DNA from: Lentisphaeria bacterium
GTDB taxonomy: Bacteria > Verrucomicrobiota > Lentisphaeria > Victivallales > Victivallaceae
Length of the DNA: 42,132 nucleotides
Assembly: GCA_900768515.1 (NCBI GenBank)
Contig: CAAGDG010000077.1
Coordinates: 1 to 42,132 of the forward strand
Direction of reading: 5' to 3'
The notes below the pieces were generated by a model. That model made no database searches and had not been told where the DNA came from. It worked only from the letters and a program-made list of their open reading frames with translations. How positions within the stretch are numbered: position 1 is the first letter of the stretch; each line of letters starts with the position of its first letter. Positions 40,607 through 42,132 of the stretch are shown here, in pieces. The translations under genes were made by a program, and so were the position numbers.

Positions 40607-41899
40607 ATGAAAAAAATCGAAGCCCATTTGGAATGCGTCCGCTGCCACCGGCAGTACGATCTTACGAAAGTCCGCTACAACTGCGACTGCGGCGGCATCC
40701 TCGATCTGGTGCGCGACCTCTCGCAGCTGGACGGCGCCGAACTCAAAATGCTCTGGGATTCCCGCTGGGGAGAGAAACGCGGAGCGACCAGTTCCGGCGT
40801 TTGGCGCTACAAGGAACTGATCTTCGACCTGCCGGATGATGAAATCGTCACCCGCCAGGAGGGCAACACCAGACTCTACAACGCCGGAAAAGCCGGAGAG
40901 TATGCCGGTCTCAAACATTTTCTGCTCAAACACGAAGGAGAAAATCCGACCGGCAGTTTCAAGGACCGCGGCATGACCTGCGGAACCACAGCGGCCAAAT
41001 TCTACGGCGCCGGAACCGTCGCCTGCGCCAGCACCGGCAACACCTCCGCGTCGATGGCAAGTTATGCGGCGGTCTCCGGCCTCCGGTCGGTGATCTTCAT
41101 TCCGGAGGGAAAGATCGCCTACGGCAAGCTTGCCCAGGCGCTCGCCTTCGGCGGCAAGACGCTGCAGATCAAGGGCAATTTCGACGATGCGATGGCTCTG
41201 GTTCAGGAGGTCTGCCGGGAACTCAACATCTATCTGCTCAACTCGATCAATCCGTTCCGGATCGAGGGGCAGAAGGCGATCGGATTCGAAGTGCTCCAGC
41301 AGCTCGACTGGCAGGTGCCGGACTGGTTCGTGATTCCGGGCGGCAACCTCGGCAACAACACCGCCCTCTCGAAGGGGATGAAGGAGCTGTATGATCTCGG
41401 CATCATCGACAAGATTCCGCGGATCGCGGTCATTCAGGCCGCGGGGTCGGCACCGCTCTACAAAATGTGGAAAAACCATACCCCCTACGAGGCGGTCAAA
41501 AACCCGGAAACCATCGCCACCGCGATCAAGATCGGCAATCCGGTCTCGTGGGAGAAGTCGCTGCGCGGTCTCGAATGGTGCAACGGCGTGGTCGAGGCGG
41601 TCACCGAACAGGAGATCATGGACGCGAAGGCGATGGTCGACGCCGCCGGCATCGGCGCGGAACCGGCCAGCTGCTGTTCGGTCGCCGGCGCGAAAAAACT
41701 GGTGGACGCCGGCGTGATCGATCCCGAGGCGAGCGTGGTGGGAATCCTGACCGGAAACGTGCTCAAAGATCCCGACGCCGTCATCGGCTATCACAAGGAC
41801 GAACTCTTCGAACACTATGGAATCCGGGGTACTTACGCCAACAAGCCCCAGGTGATCGAACCGACTGTTGACGCGGTCCGCAAAGCGCTTGGCCGCTGA
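40607..41899 (+). CDS. thrC: Threonine synthase
   Basis: A 430-residue PLP enzyme converting O-phosphohomoserine to threonine. An N-terminal Cys-rich segment (LECVRCHRQYDL, NCDCGGI) is common in the ThrC group with a zinc-ribbon-like start. The PLP lysine is in NPTGSFKDRGMT; phosphate binding ACASTGNTSASMASYAA; a Gly-rich loop PGGNLGNNTALSKG. Single gene between panD (divergent) and the terminal repeat array. The ribosome site is weak (CCGGAA). Confidence 0.95.
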   Translation: MKKIEAHLECVRCHRQYDLTKVRYNCDCGGILDLVRDLSQLDGAELKMLWDSRWGEKRGATSSGVWRYKELIFDLPDDEIVTRQEGNTRLYNAGKAGEYAGLKHFLLKHEGENPTGSFKDRGMTCGTTAAKFYGAGTVACASTGNTSASMASYAAVSGLRSVIFIPEGKIAYGKLAQALAFGGKTLQIKGNFDDAMALVQEVCRELNIYLLNSINPFRIEGQKAIGFEVLQQLDWQVPDWFVIPGGNLGNNTALSKGMKELYDLGIIDKIPRIAVIQAAGSAPLYKMWKNHTPYEAVKNPETIATAIKIGNPVSWEKSLRGLEWCNGVVEAVTEQEIMDAKAMVDAAGIGAEPASCCSVAGAKKLVDAGVIDPEASVVGILTGNVLKDPDAVIGYHKDELFEHYGIRGTYANKPQVIEPTVDAVRKALGR

Positions 41900-41904
41900 C
41901 GTAT

Positions 41905-41934
41905 AAAAAAAGCGGCAGGGTTTCCCCCTGCCGC
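41905..41934 (-). terminator. Terminator hairpin in repeat copy 1
   Basis: On the minus strand GCGGCAGGG (41934-41926) pairs with CCCTGCCGC (41920-41912) around a 5-base loop and runs into seven Ts. On the plus strand the same hairpin, 12 bases past thrC, is followed by T-rich sequence only after about 10 bases, so it may also stop thrC weakly. Confidence 0.85.
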
Positions 41935-42024
41935 GCCATTCCGTTTTTCTTGTTTTACTTCTTTTCACGGGGAGTGGAGCTTGTTCTCCCCCCACCTCGC
42001 TGAAGTCATCCTGTATTCCCACAC

Positions 42025-42054
42025 AAAAAAAGCGGCAGGGTTTCCCCCTGCCGC
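42025..42054 (-). terminator. Terminator hairpin in repeat copy 2
   Basis: Identical to the hairpin in copy 1, 120 bases further on. Two or more consecutive terminators thus face transcripts arriving from the right of the window. Confidence 0.85.
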
Positions 42055-42132
42055 GCCATTCCGCTTTTCTTGTTTTACTTCTTTTCACGGGGAGTGGAGC
42101 TTGTTCTCCCCCCACCTCGCTGAAGTCATCCT

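Larger units (their letters stand above)
41905..42132. repeat. 120-bp tandem repeat, two copies, continuing past the window edge
   Basis: Copy 1 occupies 41905-42024 and copy 2 starts at 42025 and is cut by the window end after 108 bases. The only difference I see in the aligned part is T at 41944 versus C at 42064. Each copy holds a GC hairpin with A/T tail and a second, weaker hairpin (GGGGAG...CTCCCC). The unit length is a multiple of three, so the minus strand stays open across both copies, but no ribosome site or recognisable protein is present. Confidence 0.93.

Noticed and set aside
40562..42115. A 517-residue minus-strand open frame covering thrC and the repeat
   Set aside because: It is antisense to thrC, crosses two perfect terminators and has no start signal; the apparent 40-residue protein repeat comes from the 120-bp DNA repeat.
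41905..42132. CRISPR array
   Set aside because: The repeat unit is 120 bases with no unique spacers between copies and no cas genes in the window.
1..42132. Insertion sequences, prophage or integrated elements
   Set aside because: No transposase, integrase or phage structural gene was recognised, and the tRNA-Gly at the left edge has no repeated 3' fragment visible elsewhere in the window.

Overview
The window is GC-rich, densely coded bacterial chromosome. The short pseudopilin-like proteins, each with a prepilin N-terminus and a C-terminal H-X(n)-DG motif beside a secreted glycoside hydrolase and a LacI-type regulator, point to the Lentisphaerota/Planctomycetota side of the PVC group, most likely a Victivallis-like lentisphaerote. 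A meso-diaminopimelate dehydrogenase, heparinase II/III-like and GH63-like enzymes, and an anaerobic-type glycerol-phosphate oxidoreductase fit a gut or sediment glycan degrader. The taxonomic call is inference; there is no rRNA here.

Layout. (1) 1-5.1 kb, minus strand: tRNA-Gly, two tandem pseudopilins, a secreted GH50-like hydrolase and a LacI-type regulator behind a consensus sigma-70 promoter with an operator-like palindrome: a small polysaccharide-utilisation locus. (2) 5.5-7.5 kb, plus: a Gfo/Idh/MocA oxidoreductase and an uncharacterised TIM-barrel-like protein. (3) 7.6-11.2 kb, plus: a WbpP-like UDP-sugar 4-epimerase (apparently leaderless), a eukaryote-like UDP-glucose dehydrogenase and an N-acetylmuramoyl-alanine amidase lipoprotein: cell-surface precursors and wall remodelling. 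(4) 11.2-15.4 kb, minus: EamA transporter, ribB under an FMN riboswitch with two tandem terminators, rplM-rpsI, and ddh. (5) 15.5-26.4 kb, plus: an acyl-CoA synthetase, three TadE/TadG-like proteins, then an overlapping chain of glycerate kinase, cinA and a DUF2079 membrane protein, then a heparinase II/III-like protein and a strong terminator. (6) 26.5-34.1 kb, plus: an eight-gene glycerol-phosphate operon (HAD phosphatase, GlpA-like and GlpB-like flavoproteins, DUF1667 protein, metallophosphoesterase, glycerophosphodiester phosphodiesterase, glycerol-1-phosphate dehydrogenase, XRE-cupin regulator). (7) 34.1-36.7 kb: a second XRE-cupin regulator divergent from leuCD-type genes. (8) 36.8-42.1 kb: GH63-like glycosidase (minus), acyl-ACP thioesterase (plus, apparently leaderless), panD plus two Flp-type pilins (minus), thrC (plus) and a 120-bp tandem repeat carrying terminator hairpins that runs off the window edge.

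The most unusual part is the glycerol-phosphate operon. It places enzymes for both glycerol-phosphate enantiomers (G3P oxidation and G1P/DHAP interconversion) beside two phosphodiesterases and a phosphatase, which suggests a coordinated route for salvaging or degrading phosphoglycerol head groups of both stereochemistries. Other items worth attention are the pseudopilin/GH50/LacI locus, two promoters placed so that transcripts would begin at the start codon, the double terminator behind the FMN riboswitch, and the terminal repeat array.
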